Assembly: GCA_000992695.1 (NCBI GenBank)
Contig: LBUS01000002.1
Coordinates: 62,001 to 126,000 of the forward strand
Length of the DNA: 64,000 nt
Direction of reading: 5' to 3'
DNA from: Candidatus Peregrinibacteria bacterium GW2011_GWF2_38_29
GTDB lineage: Bacteria > Patescibacteriota > Gracilibacteria > UBA1369 > UBA12463
The notes beneath the pieces were generated by a model that worked only from the letters and a program-made list of their open reading frames with translations, had not been told where the DNA came from and did not search any database. Below are positions 16,275 through 26,157 of this stretch, piece after piece. The translations under genes and the position numbers were made by a program. Numbering within the stretch: position 1 is the first letter of the stretch; every line of letters begins with the position of its first letter.

Positions 16275-17553
16275 ACTGTTAACTCCTTTAAAGTTCCTGT
16301 ATCACAAAATAACAGCTATTTTTGCGAATATTCGTTATAGATTTCCTGCGCGAAAATTAAAAGTTATTGGAGTTACAGGGACAAACGGAAAAACTACAAC
16401 CGTGAATTTGATTGCAGATATTTTTCATGAGGCTGGAATTCCTTTTGGAATGGCCTCTACAATCAATTTTCGTATTAAAGATAGGAAATGGACCAATGTT
16501 ACGAAAATGACAACGCAAAGTGCGGGTTTTATACAAAAGTTTTTGCGTCAGCTTGTTAATGAAGGTTGCACACATGCAATTATTGAAGTTTCTTCACATG
16601 CCCTTCATCAATCCAGGGTTTTGGGTGTTGATTTTGGCAGTGCGGCTATCACAAACGTTACAGTTGATCACCTTGAATATCATGGAGGTTTTGAAAAATA
16701 TAGAAAAGCAAAGGAGTTGTTATTTCGAAGTTTGTCTTCTTATAAAGGAAAAACCGGCAAACCTTCTGCGTCTGTTTTGAATATTGATGATAAAGAAAAT
16801 TTTGAGTTTTTTAATAAATATAATGCAGATCGAAAATATACATATGGTATTAAAGAAGGGCTTTGCAGAGCCAAAAATGTTGTGCTACATGAGGAGGGCT
16901 CAAACTGGATTTTATCTACGCCGTTTGGTGATATTGATATTAATTTAAATTTGATTGGTTATGTGAATGTTTATAATGCATTGGCAGCCGCTTGCATTGC
17001 TTTGGCTGAACATATTCCGCTTGAGACGATAAAGAGTGCACTTGAAAAATGTTCGACTGTTCCGGGCAGATTTGAAAATCTAAAATTCGGACAGCCATAT
17101 AAAATTATCGTCGATTATGGTCATACTGCTGATGCGCTTGAGAAATTGTTTGCAACTTATAAAGAGCTTACAAAAGGGGATTTGATTGTTGTTTTTGGAG
17201 CGACAGGTGGCGGGAGAGATAAAGGCAAAAGGCCTATTATGGGTGAAATTGCGGATAAATATGCCGATTATATTATTCTGACGGATGATGACCCTTATGA
17301 AGAGGATGAAATCGAAATTATTGAAATGATTGCGAAAGGTATAAAACGTAAAGAAGGGGAAAAGCTTTGGAAGATTCCGGATAGATATGAAGCGATTAAA
17401 TTGGCGCTTTATTTAGCCAAAAAAGACGATACTGTGATTGTTTCCGGAAAGGGTTGTGAAGAGATCATGATGATTCATGGAAAGAAAATTCCGTGGAATG
17501 ATGCTGAGGTGATCAAGGCAATTTTATCGCGTGAAATTAAGGTGCAGATTTAA
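16267..17553 (+). CDS. MurE-like Mur ligase lacking the N-terminal UDP-substrate domain
   Basis: 428 aa. Central Mur ligase domain with P-loop GVTGTNGKTTT (residues 35-45), EVSSHALHQSRVLGVDFG, NVTVDHLEYHGGFEKYRKAK (carbamylated-Lys region) and C-terminal domain with PGRFE and DYGHTADAL. This pattern is MurE-like. Only ~35 residues precede the P-loop, so the ~100-residue domain that grips UDP-MurNAc in MurE is absent. The specificity motif DNPR (diaminopimelate) reads DDPY. It probably adds an amino acid to a peptidoglycan precursor, but substrate and amino acid are uncertain. Confidence 0.8.
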   Translation: MNKLLTPLKFLYHKITAIFANIRYRFPARKLKVIGVTGTNGKTTTVNLIADIFHEAGIPFGMASTINFRIKDRKWTNVTKMTTQSAGFIQKFLRQLVNEGCTHAIIEVSSHALHQSRVLGVDFGSAAITNVTVDHLEYHGGFEKYRKAKELLFRSLSSYKGKTGKPSASVLNIDDKENFEFFNKYNADRKYTYGIKEGLCRAKNVVLHEEGSNWILSTPFGDIDINLNLIGYVNVYNALAAACIALAEHIPLETIKSALEKCSTVPGRFENLKFGQPYKIIVDYGHTADALEKLFATYKELTKGDLIVVFGATGGGRDKGKRPIMGEIADKYADYIILTDDDPYEEDEIEIIEMIAKGIKRKEGEKLWKIPDRYEAIKLALYLAKKDDTVIVSGKGCEEIMMIHGKKIPWNDAEVIKAILSREIKVQI

Positions 17554-17569
17554 ATAATTTATTATAAAA

Positions 17570-18268
17570 ATGGTTGATTTGAATGGTTTTTTGATTGTTG
17601 ATAAGCCGACCGAAATGACTTCTTTTAAAGTTATAGATTATTTGAGGCGCGTTACGGGTGTGCGAAAAATTGGGCACGGCGGGACGCTTGATCCTTTTGC
17701 GACCGGAGTTTTGATTATTGCGATTGGTAAAGCGACAAAAAGATTGGACGAGTTTTTGGGTAGCGATAAAATTTATTTGGCAAAAGTTAGGTTTGGCGCG
17801 GTTTCGGATACTTATGATAGGGATGGTGTTATTGTTCCATATGAAAAAGGCGCGAAATCGTTTGATGTATCTCGCGTTTCGCTAGATGTGATCAAAAAAG
17901 TTGTTCAACAGTTTGTGGGCGATATTGAACAGATGCCACCGAAATTTTCCGCAATAAAGATCAAAGGCCGAAGAGCTTATGATTATGCGCGAAAAGGCGT
18001 TGAGATTGAGATGACTGCGCGAAAAGTTAAGGTTTATGATATTGAAGTTGTTGATTATAAATGGCCGGATTTGGATATTCGAGTGAGATGTGGAAAAGGG
18101 ACTTATATAAGGAGCTTGGCTTTTGATATTGGCGAAAAGCTTGGATGCGGAGCTTATTTGCAGGAGCTTAGAAGGGAAAGCGTTGGTGATTTTGATTTGA
18201 GAAGAGCGACAAAGCTTGAAGATTTGAAAGTCGCAGAGGATGTTTTAAAAATGATTTTTGCGAATTAA
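17570..18268 (+). CDS. truB: tRNA pseudouridine-55 synthase
   Basis: 232 aa. TruB converts U55 in the T-loop of tRNAs to pseudouridine. The family motif GHGGTLDPFATGVL contains the catalytic Asp41. FVGDIEQMPPKFSAIKIKGRRAYDYARKG and the VRCGKGTYIRSLAFDIGE motif are also present. Slightly short, lacking most of the C-terminal PUA domain. 16 nt after the MurE-like gene, no Shine-Dalgarno sequence (leader ttattataaaa). Confidence 0.95.
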   Translation: MVDLNGFLIVDKPTEMTSFKVIDYLRRVTGVRKIGHGGTLDPFATGVLIIAIGKATKRLDEFLGSDKIYLAKVRFGAVSDTYDRDGVIVPYEKGAKSFDVSRVSLDVIKKVVQQFVGDIEQMPPKFSAIKIKGRRAYDYARKGVEIEMTARKVKVYDIEVVDYKWPDLDIRVRCGKGTYIRSLAFDIGEKLGCGAYLQELRRESVGDFDLRRATKLEDLKVAEDVLKMIFAN

Positions 18269-18292
18269 TTAATACGCCTTTATAATTTGTTT

Positions 18293-19342
18293 ATGCAATT
18301 TTTTTATCCGATTATATTTGCTTTTGCTTTGGGCCTACTTCTGATGTTTTTGGCTGTGAAGATTTTTCCAAAGCTTGGAATGTTGGATCGACCATGGAAA
18401 TATGGCTTAAAAAGAGAAAGAATCCCTTATTATGGCGGGATTGCGATTTATTTAACTTTTATTACTGCGGTTTTGATGTTTTTGCCTTTTGATAGGCAAG
18501 TGGCTGGTGTTTTGATTGGTGGAAGTATGATTTTTATTGTTAGCCTGCTTGATGATATTTTTGATGTGAAGCCTGTTATTCGTTTGATTGTGCAGGTTCT
18601 GGCGGCGTGTATTTTGATTTTGAGTGGGATTGGGATTTTATCGATTAGTAATCCTTTTGGAGGCGCACCTTTTATTCTTGATGCGCAGAAATTTGAATTT
18701 GTTATATTTGGTATAAAGATGAGCTTCGCGCTGTTATCTGCTATTTTTACGATTATTTGGGTAATTTTGATTATAAATACGATAAATTTTTTGGATGGAG
18801 TTCCGGGCATGGTTTCCGGAACAAGCACTATTGCCGGATTTGCGATTTTTTTGCTTGCGATTCGACCCGGGAATCTAGTTGATCAGCATGCGGTTGCTTT
18901 GATGGCGGGCGTTATTGCTATCACCGCTTTGAGCTTTTTGATTTTCGATTTTCATCCACCAAAAATATTGATGGGTGATACGGGAAGTATGTTTTTGGGC
19001 TTTATTTTGGCCACTTTGGCAATTTATTCCGGTGGAAAAGTCGCGACAGCTTTTCTTGTTCTTGGTTTTCCGATTTTGGATGCGGTTTGGGCGATATTTA
19101 GGCGTTTGCTTAGCGGCAAATCGCCATTTAAAGGAGATCTTGGGCATTTTCACCACAGGTTGATTGCAATTGGCTTATCTGAAAGGAAAGCAATGCTTAC
19201 GATTTATTTTGTGAGCTTGGTTTTTGGTGGAATTGCGGTTTTTATTGGAAGTGGGCAGAAATTGGTGGCAATTATTATTATGGCGATTTTGATGGTTTTG
19301 ATCGGTTTTGTCATGGCCAAACGTCTTGATATTAAGCGCTGA
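18293..19342 (+). CDS. WecA/TagO-like undecaprenyl-phosphate GlcNAc-1-phosphate transferase
   Basis: The tracked ORF begins at a TTG (18287); the ATG two codons later is the better start (349 aa). About ten to eleven TM segments. Motifs of the MraY/WecA superfamily: YYGGIAIY, LLDDIFDVKP (catalytic Asp pair), NTINFLDGVPGM, MGDTGSMFLG, and HFHHRL, the His-rich loop that marks WecA/TagO rather than MraY. It starts a surface glycan on the lipid carrier using UDP-GlcNAc or a related sugar. The preceding O-antigen-ligase-like gene fits the same pathway. Confidence 0.88.
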   Translation: MQFFYPIIFAFALGLLLMFLAVKIFPKLGMLDRPWKYGLKRERIPYYGGIAIYLTFITAVLMFLPFDRQVAGVLIGGSMIFIVSLLDDIFDVKPVIRLIVQVLAACILILSGIGILSISNPFGGAPFILDAQKFEFVIFGIKMSFALLSAIFTIIWVILIINTINFLDGVPGMVSGTSTIAGFAIFLLAIRPGNLVDQHAVALMAGVIAITALSFLIFDFHPPKILMGDTGSMFLGFILATLAIYSGGKVATAFLVLGFPILDAVWAIFRRLLSGKSPFKGDLGHFHHRLIAIGLSERKAMLTIYFVSLVFGGIAVFIGSGQKLVAIIIMAILMVLIGFVMAKRLDIKR

Positions 19343-19363
19343 TTGGAGTATATAATTTATGCT

Positions 19364-21136
19364 ATGGCAGACTTAGTTGCGGACATAAAGGCGCGGCTTT
19401 CTATTGAGGATGTTGTTGCAAATTACATCCCTTTAAAACGTGCCGGCAGAAGTTTTAAGGCGTGTTGTCCTTTTCACAATGAAAAGACGCCTAGTTTCGT
19501 TGTGAGTCCGGAAAAGCAAATTGCTTATTGTTTTGGGTGTCATCAGGGTGGCGATATGTTTAAATTTGTTGAGCAGGTTGAGAATACGGATTTTATGGGA
19601 GCTATGCGGATTTTGGCGGATCGGGCGGGACTTAAGCTTGAAGATTATAAAATTGAAACCGATAAGCCAAGAATCAGTAAATCCGAGAAAGAGACTTTAA
19701 TTCAGATGCACGAGGCTGCCGCAGAATATTTTGTTGACAATTTATGGAATACCGAAGATGGCAAAAAGGTCATGCAGTATTTGAAAAATCGAGGAATGAC
19801 AGATGTGATAATCAGGCATTTTAAAGTTGGTTTTGCGCCGGATAATGACAGTGGACTTATTGATCATTTAGTTAAAAAAGGCTTTCAAAAGAGTGCGATG
19901 ATTAAATCCGGTTTGGTTACAAGTAAAGACGTTTCTTCGGATAAGATTTTTGATAAATTTCGAATGCGGCTTATGTTCCCGATTGCAGATGCCACGGGCA
20001 ACGTTATTGCTTTTGGTGGACGTGCTTTAAAAGACGCGCAAGAGCCAAAATATTTGAATTCTCCGGAAACGGAAATTTATCACAAGGGTTCTGTTTTATA
20101 TGGACTTTATTATGCAAAGAAGGCCATTAAAGATGCTGACGAAGTCGTTGTGGTTGAAGGATATATGGATACTTTGATGTCTTTTCAATCCGGAATTGAA
20201 AACGTTGTTGCGAGTTCCGGAACAGCGCTTACGCAGGAGCACGCGCGTATGATTAAAAGAATAACTTCAAACGCTGTTTTTGCGTTTGATAATGATAATG
20301 CCGGACAGGAAGCTTCTAAGCGCGCGTTTATTATTGCGCAGGAACAGGAAATGTCGATTAAATTTTTGAAAGTTCCGCATGGCAAAGATCCTGCTGATAG
20401 CGCGAAAGAGAATCCGGATGAGCTTAAGGCTGCTATTAAGAATGCAAAGCCGTTTTTGGAAGTGTTTTTTGATAATTTGGCCGGGAGGTTTGATTTGAAT
20501 GATCAGGCGCAATTAATGGAATTTTTGCGTGAATGTATGTCTGTTTTGAGCGCTGTTAAAAATAATATTATTCAAGATTTGGCTGTAAGAAGTCTTTCTG
20601 CGAGGATAAACGTGAAAGAGGAAAAAATTTATGACGAAATCGAAAGATATAAGAGCTTGGCCTTAAAACAGCCGCAAAGTAAAATGAAGGAGCCTCCTTC
20701 AGATAATGGTGCAAATGTTAAAAAGATGTCTGCAGAAGATACGATTTTAGCTATACTTTTTCTTTACCCTGAACTTTTTTCAACAATTGATTCCAGGATT
20801 GATGAAAATGATTTTGAAAATGAATTAAAATCGCTTTACAAAACCTTTGTCACTCAAGACGGTTCTATTACTGATGCAATTCTGAAAAATTTAGATTCTG
20901 AGCAAGAGCGTAACCGCGTACATTTTTTGAGTTTATATGCTGAATCTAGGTACGAAAATATTAAAGCTGAAGCCGTTAGGAAGGATTTTGACCAGCTTGT
21001 ACAACACGTTGTTTCAAAGAAAATGGTTGTTAAAAAAGAAGAGCTGAAGAAAATGATCAAAGAGGCTGATAGAAAAGGAGATATGGGAGGGCGAGAAGCT
21101 CTTCTGAACGATCTACAAAAGTTATGTTCCAAATAA
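19364..21136 (+). CDS. dnaG: DNA primase
   Basis: The ATG at 19364 ([22 protein letters not shown]) is chosen over the tracked TTG seven codons upstream, giving 590 aa. It makes RNA primers for replication. N-terminal CHC2 zinc motif [12 protein letters not shown]...[10 protein letters not shown]; catalytic TOPRIM domain with [10 protein letters not shown] and [11 protein letters not shown]-terminal helical helicase-binding domain is more diverged. It lies 13 nt before rpoD, giving a dnaG-rpoD order as in the classical macromolecular-synthesis operon, but without rpsU. Confidence 0.96.
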   Translation: MADLVADIKARLSIEDVVANYIPLKRAGRSFKACCPFHNEKTPSFVVSPEKQIAYCFGCHQGGDMFKFVEQVENTDFMGAMRILADRAGLKLEDYKIETDKPRISKSEKETLIQMHEAAAEYFVDNLWNTEDGKKVMQYLKNRGMTDVIIRHFKVGFAPDNDSGLIDHLVKKGFQKSAMIKSGLVTSKDVSSDKIFDKFRMRLMFPIADATGNVIAFGGRALKDAQEPKYLNSPETEIYHKGSVLYGLYYAKKAIKDADEVVVVEGYMDTLMSFQSGIENVVASSGTALTQEHARMIKRITSNAVFAFDNDNAGQEASKRAFIIAQEQEMSIKFLKVPHGKDPADSAKENPDELKAAIKNAKPFLEVFFDNLAGRFDLNDQAQLMEFLRECMSVLSAVKNNIIQDLAVRSLSARINVKEEKIYDEIERYKSLALKQPQSKMKEPPSDNGANVKKMSAEDTILAILFLYPELFSTIDSRIDENDFENELKSLYKTFVTQDGSITDAILKNLDSEQERNRVHFLSLYAESRYENIKAEAVRKDFDQLVQHVVSKKMVVKKEELKKMIKEADRKGDMGGREALLNDLQKLCSK

Positions 21137-21149
21137 AATAATTGAATTT

Positions 21150-22286
21150 ATGGCAAAAATTAAAAAGTTTATAGTGCACCCGACCGATGATAGATTGGCC
21201 GGTTTTCCAAAAGAGGTTCAGGATCTTGTTAAAAAAGGTCGTGGACAAGGTTTTATTACACAGGAAGAGCTTCTTAAAGCTGTTCCACATGCGGAAGATG
21301 ACGTTATTCTTCTGGATGAGATTTATAGTTTATTTTTGGATTGTGGAGTTGAGGTTATTGATATGAAAGAGGCTGATTCTATGATTTGGGATGCTGAGCC
21401 AAAAGATGAAGTTACGCCTGAGGTTGTTCGTGTTGATAAAAAGAAAAAAACTTCTGATTATAACGAGATTGCGAATGATTCAATTAGACTTTATTTATGC
21501 GAAATTGGTAAAGTTTCGCTTTTGAACGGTAAGCAAGAAGTTGATCTTGCGAGACGTATTCTTAAGGGTGATCAGTCTGCAAAACAACAGCTTGCGGAAG
21601 CCAACTTGAGACTTGTTGTCAGTATTGCTAAAAAATATATTGGACGCGGTCTTTCTTTCTTGGATTTAATTCAGGAAGGGAATATTGGTCTTTTCCGTGC
21701 GGTTGAAAAATTTGATGCGAAAAGAGGATTTAAATTTTCAACATATGCAACTTGGTGGATTCGTCAGGCTATAACTCGTGCTATTGCAGATCAAGCCAGA
21801 ACGATTCGTATTCCGGTTCATATGGTTGAAACGATTAATAAGCTTACTCATACGCAAAGAAGACTTGTGCAAGAACTTGGTCGCGAACCTTTGATTGAAG
21901 AGCTTGCGGCTGAAATGGACATGGATATAAAAAAGATTAAACACATTCTTAAGATTTCTCAGGATATTGTTTCTTTGGAAGCGCCGGTTGGTGCTGAGGA
22001 AGATAGCAAATTGGGCGATTTTATTGAGGACGACGATACTTTGAGCCCATCTGATAATACAAATAGACAGCTTGTTAAAGAGAATATTCTGAGTTTGCTT
22101 CAATATTTAACCCCACGCGAAAGAAAGATTATTGAAATGCGTTTTGGGCTTAAAGATGGCGTTGGACATACTTTGGAAGAAGTTGGTCGTGAATTTAAAG
22201 TTACACGTGAAAGAATTAGACAAATTGAAGCAAAGGTTTTGCAAAAGTTAAAAGAACATCCGCTTAGTGCGAAGATTCGTCCATGA
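21150..22286 (+). CDS. rpoD: Primary sigma factor (sigma-70)
   Basis: 378 aa. A short region-1.1-like N-terminus is followed by region 1.2 ([16 protein letters not shown]), region 2 ([55 protein letters not shown], intact for -10 recognition), region 3, and region 4.2 ([20 protein letters not shown]) for -35 recognition. All features match a housekeeping sigma. Two further sigma-70 proteins with large extra N-terminal domains are encoded at 33935-37991. Confidence 0.97.
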   Translation: MAKIKKFIVHPTDDRLAGFPKEVQDLVKKGRGQGFITQEELLKAVPHAEDDVILLDEIYSLFLDCGVEVIDMKEADSMIWDAEPKDEVTPEVVRVDKKKKTSDYNEIANDSIRLYLCEIGKVSLLNGKQEVDLARRILKGDQSAKQQLAEANLRLVVSIAKKYIGRGLSFLDLIQEGNIGLFRAVEKFDAKRGFKFSTYATWWIRQAITRAIADQARTIRIPVHMVETINKLTHTQRRLVQELGREPLIEELAAEMDMDIKKIKHILKISQDIVSLEAPVGAEEDSKLGDFIEDDDTLSPSDNTNRQLVKENILSLLQYLTPRERKIIEMRFGLKDGVGHTLEEVGREFKVTRERIRQIEAKVLQKLKEHPLSAKIRP

Positions 22287-22328
22287 TGACGAAATTTTAA
22301 ATATCAATTATCAATTACCAAAATAATT

Positions 22329-22850
22329 ATGGCAGACGAACAAAATCAAACACAAGGAGGAGGACAGGTCGGCGATGATAAAATGACTTTTGTTACTAAA
22401 GAAGGTCTTCAAAAGATCCAAGAAGAGCTTGAAAATCTTAAAAACGTAAAAAGAAAGGACGTCGTTGAGAGAATCAAGGAAGCTATTACTTATGGTGATC
22501 TTTCTGAGAACTCTGAATATGAAGATGCGAAAAATGAACAAGCTTTCGTTGAAGGTAGAATCATTGAGCTTGAAGACAAGGTCAAATATGCAAAAATTAT
22601 TGATGAAAAGAAAAAATCTGCAAATCAGGTTAGAATTGGCAGCACTGTGACAATAAGAAGAGTTGGAAAAAAGTCTGCTGAATCAGAAGAATATATAGTT
22701 GTTGGTTCAACTGAAGCAGATCCTGTAAATGGCAAGATCTCAAACGAATCGCCTGTTGGCAAAGCTTTGCTTGGCAAAGAAGATGGCGAAACTGTAAAAG
22801 TTTCCGCTCCAGCCGGTTTTATTGAATATGAGATCGTGAAAGTGAAATAA
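22329..22850 (+). CDS. greA: Transcription elongation factor GreA
   Basis: 173 aa. GreA rescues backtracked RNA polymerase by stimulating transcript cleavage. The coiled coil carries the acidic tip YGDLSENSEYEDAK; the C-terminal FKBP-like domain is present (VGSTEADPVNGKISNESPVGKALLGK). The N-terminus has an ~18-residue Gln/Gly-rich extension before the usual MTFVTKEGLQ start; an ATG at 22383 (MTFVTK) is a possible alternative start. A GGAGGAGG run in the extension lies about 20 nt before that ATG, rather far for a Shine-Dalgarno sequence. Confidence 0.95.
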   Translation: MADEQNQTQGGGQVGDDKMTFVTKEGLQKIQEELENLKNVKRKDVVERIKEAITYGDLSENSEYEDAKNEQAFVEGRIIELEDKVKYAKIIDEKKKSANQVRIGSTVTIRRVGKKSAESEEYIVVGSTEADPVNGKISNESPVGKALLGKEDGETVKVSAPAGFIEYEIVKVK

Positions 22851-22860
22851 ACATAATAAA

Positions 22861-23580
22861 ATGCGATTCGGACCATCTCTAAAGGTTATTTCCGAGGCAA
22901 CTCTTGTGATTGGGTTTTTTGTTGTTGGGTTTTATATGGTTTTGAGTATTTATGGTTATAGGTACGATACGATTCTTAATGACTTTGAAAAGACCAGCAT
23001 TGTTGATCTTGGAGGCTATTTGAAAGATGTTGATGTTTTTTTGGATGACGTTAAGGTTTCCAATAAGCTTCCTTTTACAATTCGAGGAGTTAATCCTGGA
23101 ATTCATCACGTAGTCGTAAAGGGGCCTTCGCATTTTGATTTTAAGGCGTTTTTGAATGTTAGTAATGATTTAGTTTCAAAAATAGACTCAGTTATTCTTA
23201 TGCCTGATAAAATCGTTTTTAATGAGGTCGTTTTTGATCCGGCTTTTAAGTTTGAAAGTGAGGTTTATGCCGATAGGAGTGTTTATTCTAATGGCAATGA
23301 GGTTTGGTTTGTTAATCCTGATGGTGTAAAAAAACTTATCTCAAGGATGTATTCTCCCGTGACGATGGTGAAATTATTTTCAGATGGATATAGTTTGCTT
23401 TTCGTTCGCGATAAGAAGCTCTTTTTTTGTGATCAGCTAATGCAAAACTGCTATGCGCTTCGTGATTACAAAGAAGGGGATTTGTTTATTTCAAAAGCCG
23501 GTAAGATTTTTTATAAGGAAAAATCCGGGAAAATCTTTGAGTTTGAGATTATGAAGGAAAGTTCTATCTATGCTTTTTAG
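22861..23580 (+). CDS. Membrane-anchored protein with PEGA-like domain
   Basis: 239 aa. An N-terminal hydrophobic segment (TLVIGFFVVGFYMVLSIYG) anchors it. Residues ~50-100 (DVDVFLDDVKVSNKLPFTI, VNPGIHHVVVKGP) follow the PEGA pattern of a small beta domain often found on surface proteins. The rest looks like a beta-rich, propeller-like repeat region (VYSNGNEVWFVNPDG, GYSLLFVRDKKLFF, KAGKIFYKEKSGKIFEF). Function unknown, probably extracytoplasmic. The 3' end overlaps the convergent gene by 17 nt. Confidence 0.75.
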   Translation: MRFGPSLKVISEATLVIGFFVVGFYMVLSIYGYRYDTILNDFEKTSIVDLGGYLKDVDVFLDDVKVSNKLPFTIRGVNPGIHHVVVKGPSHFDFKAFLNVSNDLVSKIDSVILMPDKIVFNEVVFDPAFKFESEVYADRSVYSNGNEVWFVNPDGVKKLISRMYSPVTMVKLFSDGYSLLFVRDKKLFFCDQLMQNCYALRDYKEGDLFISKAGKIFYKEKSGKIFEFEIMKESSIYAF

Positions 23581-23959
23581 TCGTGTATTTCGGAATGTTC
23601 ATTTTAGCTGCGATTTCTTTGCTTTCTTTTTTATATTTCTTGAAGAATGTATAGACCTGTTTGCCTGTCCAATAAACAAATATTAAAAGCGTAAAATAAA
23701 GCATGAATCTCATGCTGAAGAATGCGATATTCTCATAGCGCGAGAATACGAGGAAGCCTATTATTGCTGCAAAATATAACAAATTTAGAGGTACGGTTCC
23801 AAAATTCTTTTTAAACGCCGGATTCTTGTGTTTTTTGATTAAGAATCTTGATATTAATGCGCCTGTCAATAATATTAAAAAAAGCACTAAGAATATCGTA
23901 TAGAAGCTAAATTTTACGCCTGGAGCAGGGGAGAATAAGTATTTTAGAATGTCATTCAT
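23564..23959 (-). CDS. Three-TM membrane protein, unknown function
   Basis: 131 aa with three hydrophobic segments (FYTIFLVLFLILLTGALISRF, LNLLYFAAIIGFLVF, FMLYFTLLIFVYW) and a Lys-rich cytoplasmic tail (KKYKKESKEIAAKMN). No family recognised. Five nt downstream of lgt, probably in one operon with it and with the GspF-N-like gene. Confidence 0.75.
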   Translation of the reverse strand: MNDILKYLFSPAPGVKFSFYTIFLVLFLILLTGALISRFLIKKHKNPAFKKNFGTVPLNLLYFAAIIGFLVFSRYENIAFFSMRFMLYFTLLIFVYWTGKQVYTFFKKYKKESKEIAAKMNIPKYTTKKHR

Positions 23960-23964
23960 GGTTG

Positions 23965-24756
23965 TTATTTTTTAAGTTTTTTTATTATTGGGTCGAACAA
24001 ATTATACCTATTTAGAAAAAATATTAAAGAGATTATGAATACTGACATGGAAGCTATGTGTGCGAATCTTATTCCTAATATTTCAAGAGCTTCATTTCCG
24101 CGCCAGAATTCTTCCAAAAATCTAAAGCCGCTGTATGAAATTATTCCAATAAACATTATATTTCCTTGTTTGATTTTGTTTTTTAGCATCAAGACGCCTA
24201 AAGTGATCGTTAGCACTATTAGGAATAATGTGCCATATATTTGCACCGGATGTATTGGGATTGTGTATGGGATTTCTATATTTTCAAAACTTATTCCCCA
24301 TGGGAGTTCTGTTGGAGAACCATAGTTCGTTCCATCGAAAAAGGCTCCAATATAACCAAAGATCATCCCCAGCAATATGGAAACCGTCAATACGTCGCCC
24401 CATTTCATCATGTTCTCACGTGTGCGTTTTGCATACCAATAAAATGCAATTGTTATTCCTGCGATTGCGCCCCAAAAAGACAGCCCTTTATCCCATATTG
24501 AGATTAGTCCAAATAGCTTGTTAAGGCCAAAATCTGAGAAGTAGTAATCCAGATTTTTAAATATAAAAACCATTCTCGAGACTATTAATCCGGATAATAA
24601 TATTTTGAAAAAATAAATGCGCAGAAAGTTTAATTTTAGCCTTAACGTGAGTGCAAATTTTGTTAGAGATAAGCTGCCGACAAGGAATCCCATAATAATA
24701 AATACCCATAAGGTGTTTATGGCTATTGGTCCGTATTCAAAGAGTATTGGGTACAT
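23965..24756 (-). CDS. lgt: Prolipoprotein diacylglyceryl transferase
   Basis: 263 aa, about seven TM segments. Lgt moves diacylglycerol from phosphatidylglycerol to the lipobox Cys of lipoproteins; at least one substrate is encoded here (cyclophilin lipoprotein at 62125). Family features: WDKGLSFWGAIAGI, FFDGTNYGSPTELPWGI, IPIHPVQIYG and GFRFLEEFWRGN. The essential Arg in the usual GRxGNF motif appears as Tyr (GYIGAFF). The Arg in GFRFLEEFWR is retained. Start overlaps the upstream stop as TAATG. Confidence 0.9.
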   Translation of the reverse strand: MYPILFEYGPIAINTLWVFIIMGFLVGSLSLTKFALTLRLKLNFLRIYFFKILLSGLIVSRMVFIFKNLDYYFSDFGLNKLFGLISIWDKGLSFWGAIAGITIAFYWYAKRTRENMMKWGDVLTVSILLGMIFGYIGAFFDGTNYGSPTELPWGISFENIEIPYTIPIHPVQIYGTLFLIVLTITLGVLMLKNKIKQGNIMFIGIISYSGFRFLEEFWRGNEALEILGIRFAHIASMSVFIISLIFFLNRYNLFDPIIKKLKK

Positions 24757-26153
24757 TAAAAGTTAAGTATGATTAATGTTGATAATATTAATATGAGTAT
24801 AAATGCTAGAATCGCACTTGCAAGATTTTTCTTAAATAACATGTTGCGCGCGGTAAATGTTATGTTTGTTATGAATAAAATTGCCGTAATGTAATTGAAT
24901 TGAACGGATTTTTGGATTGCGAATATTGAGCTTTCCGCATTTTCAATTATGTTTTTTGAAATGATATATTCTGAAATGATGTAAAACGTTAGGTAGAAAG
25001 CCAATAAATATCCGGAAAGAATTGTTAATTCGTCGATTGCTTTATTAAATAGCGAGTCTTGTTCAAGGCTGTCGCGCTCCTGTTTGATTTTGTCTTGTAT
25101 GGATTTGATTTCACTTTCAACCTGCTCTTTTTCGTATAAAAGTTTTTTGATCGTTTCTTGCATTTCATTTAGCACTTCTTCGGAGATTTCTTTTTTATAA
25201 ATCTTATTGTAATCGTTGAGTTTTTGTTTGACTATGCGGAGTTTGGTTTTAGCCTCTGTTAAGCGCGGATCTTCTTCTAAGCTTTCTTCTATAAATTCGA
25301 AAAATTGGTTTAAAAATTTATTTATCGAGGAAGGCCTCACCGAGTTTACAATATTGTTATTTCTCCATGTTGCGATTCTGCCTAAAATGTCTTGTTTAAG
25401 CGTTTTTCCAAGCTTATTTCTTTGGATATCGCTAAGCATTGTTTTTATTTCGATGTTGAATGCTTGGACTTTTGCATCATTTGCTTTTTGAGCTATATAT
25501 ATTTCTTGATTTTGTATGTACCTAAGCAAATCTTCGCTTAAATGAGCGATATAATCGGTGTTTGAACTCGTTTTAAGACGCATAAGCCTGTCTTTTCTTT
25601 TTTCTATATTTTCATATTCTTCAGGCTTTATTATTTCTCCAAAATTTTTAAATAATTCTTCAATTTTTTTAACGACAAAGTCAACTTGGGCGGCGACATA
25701 TTTGCTTTGTACTTCTTTATCGTCGAGCGTTTTTTTGGCGGCCATTGTAGCGTCACTTTCCTGTCCGGTTTGTTCTTTTTTGAATTCCGTATATAAATCA
25801 ATTACGCCTTTTTGTTTTTCAGTTTCTTTTTCTTCAATTGTTGCCGCGCCTTTACAAAGAGTCTCAACCGCGAGGTGATATTCTTGATTTAGCTTTTTAA
25901 ATGCGGAATATTTGTCTTTTGCTTCTATTGTACCTTTTACTTTTTTATTGTTTTGATCAACCGCTTCAAATTCGTATTTAACAATTTTACCGATGATTTT
26001 CTTTTCTTCCAGATCGGAAATCGGCGTAATATCCAGCACCGAGAACTCCATTTTATTAAGTTTTTCTCGGGCAGAATTTTCATTTTCCGCTTCGATGATC
26101 CCGTCAAGTTGGTTGCCTTCTTGATTTATGACGGTGTAACTAAACTTTTGCAT
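24756..26153 (-). CDS. Protein with two GspF/PilC N-terminal-like modules, coiled coil and C-terminal TM segments
   Basis: 465 aa. Residues 1-45 (FSYTVINQEGNQLDGIIEAE) and 59-98 (YEFEAVDQNNKKVKGTIEAK) each match the short beta-alpha signature that opens GspF/PilC type II secretion and type IV pilus platform proteins, ending in a helix (SAREKLNKM, SAFKKLNQEY). The PilC membrane core does not follow; instead there are ~270 residues of charged helix, partly coiled coil (EMQETIKKLLYEKEQVESEI), and three C-terminal TM helices. It may be a pilus-machinery accessory or a sensor that reuses the module. Coupled to lgt by TAATG. Confidence 0.75.
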   Translation of the reverse strand: MQKFSYTVINQEGNQLDGIIEAENENSAREKLNKMEFSVLDITPISDLEEKKIIGKIVKYEFEAVDQNNKKVKGTIEAKDKYSAFKKLNQEYHLAVETLCKGAATIEEKETEKQKGVIDLYTEFKKEQTGQESDATMAAKKTLDDKEVQSKYVAAQVDFVVKKIEELFKNFGEIIKPEEYENIEKRKDRLMRLKTSSNTDYIAHLSEDLLRYIQNQEIYIAQKANDAKVQAFNIEIKTMLSDIQRNKLGKTLKQDILGRIATWRNNNIVNSVRPSSINKFLNQFFEFIEESLEEDPRLTEAKTKLRIVKQKLNDYNKIYKKEISEEVLNEMQETIKKLLYEKEQVESEIKSIQDKIKQERDSLEQDSLFNKAIDELTILSGYLLAFYLTFYIISEYIISKNIIENAESSIFAIQKSVQFNYITAILFITNITFTARNMLFKKNLASAILAFILILILSTLIILNF

Positions 26154-26157
26154 TTTA

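Noticed and set aside
21541-21800. Possibility that UGA is recoded (as in Gracilibacteria/Absconditabacteria)
   Set aside because: Conserved proteins contain no in-frame TGA and several end correctly at TGA, so the code is standard.
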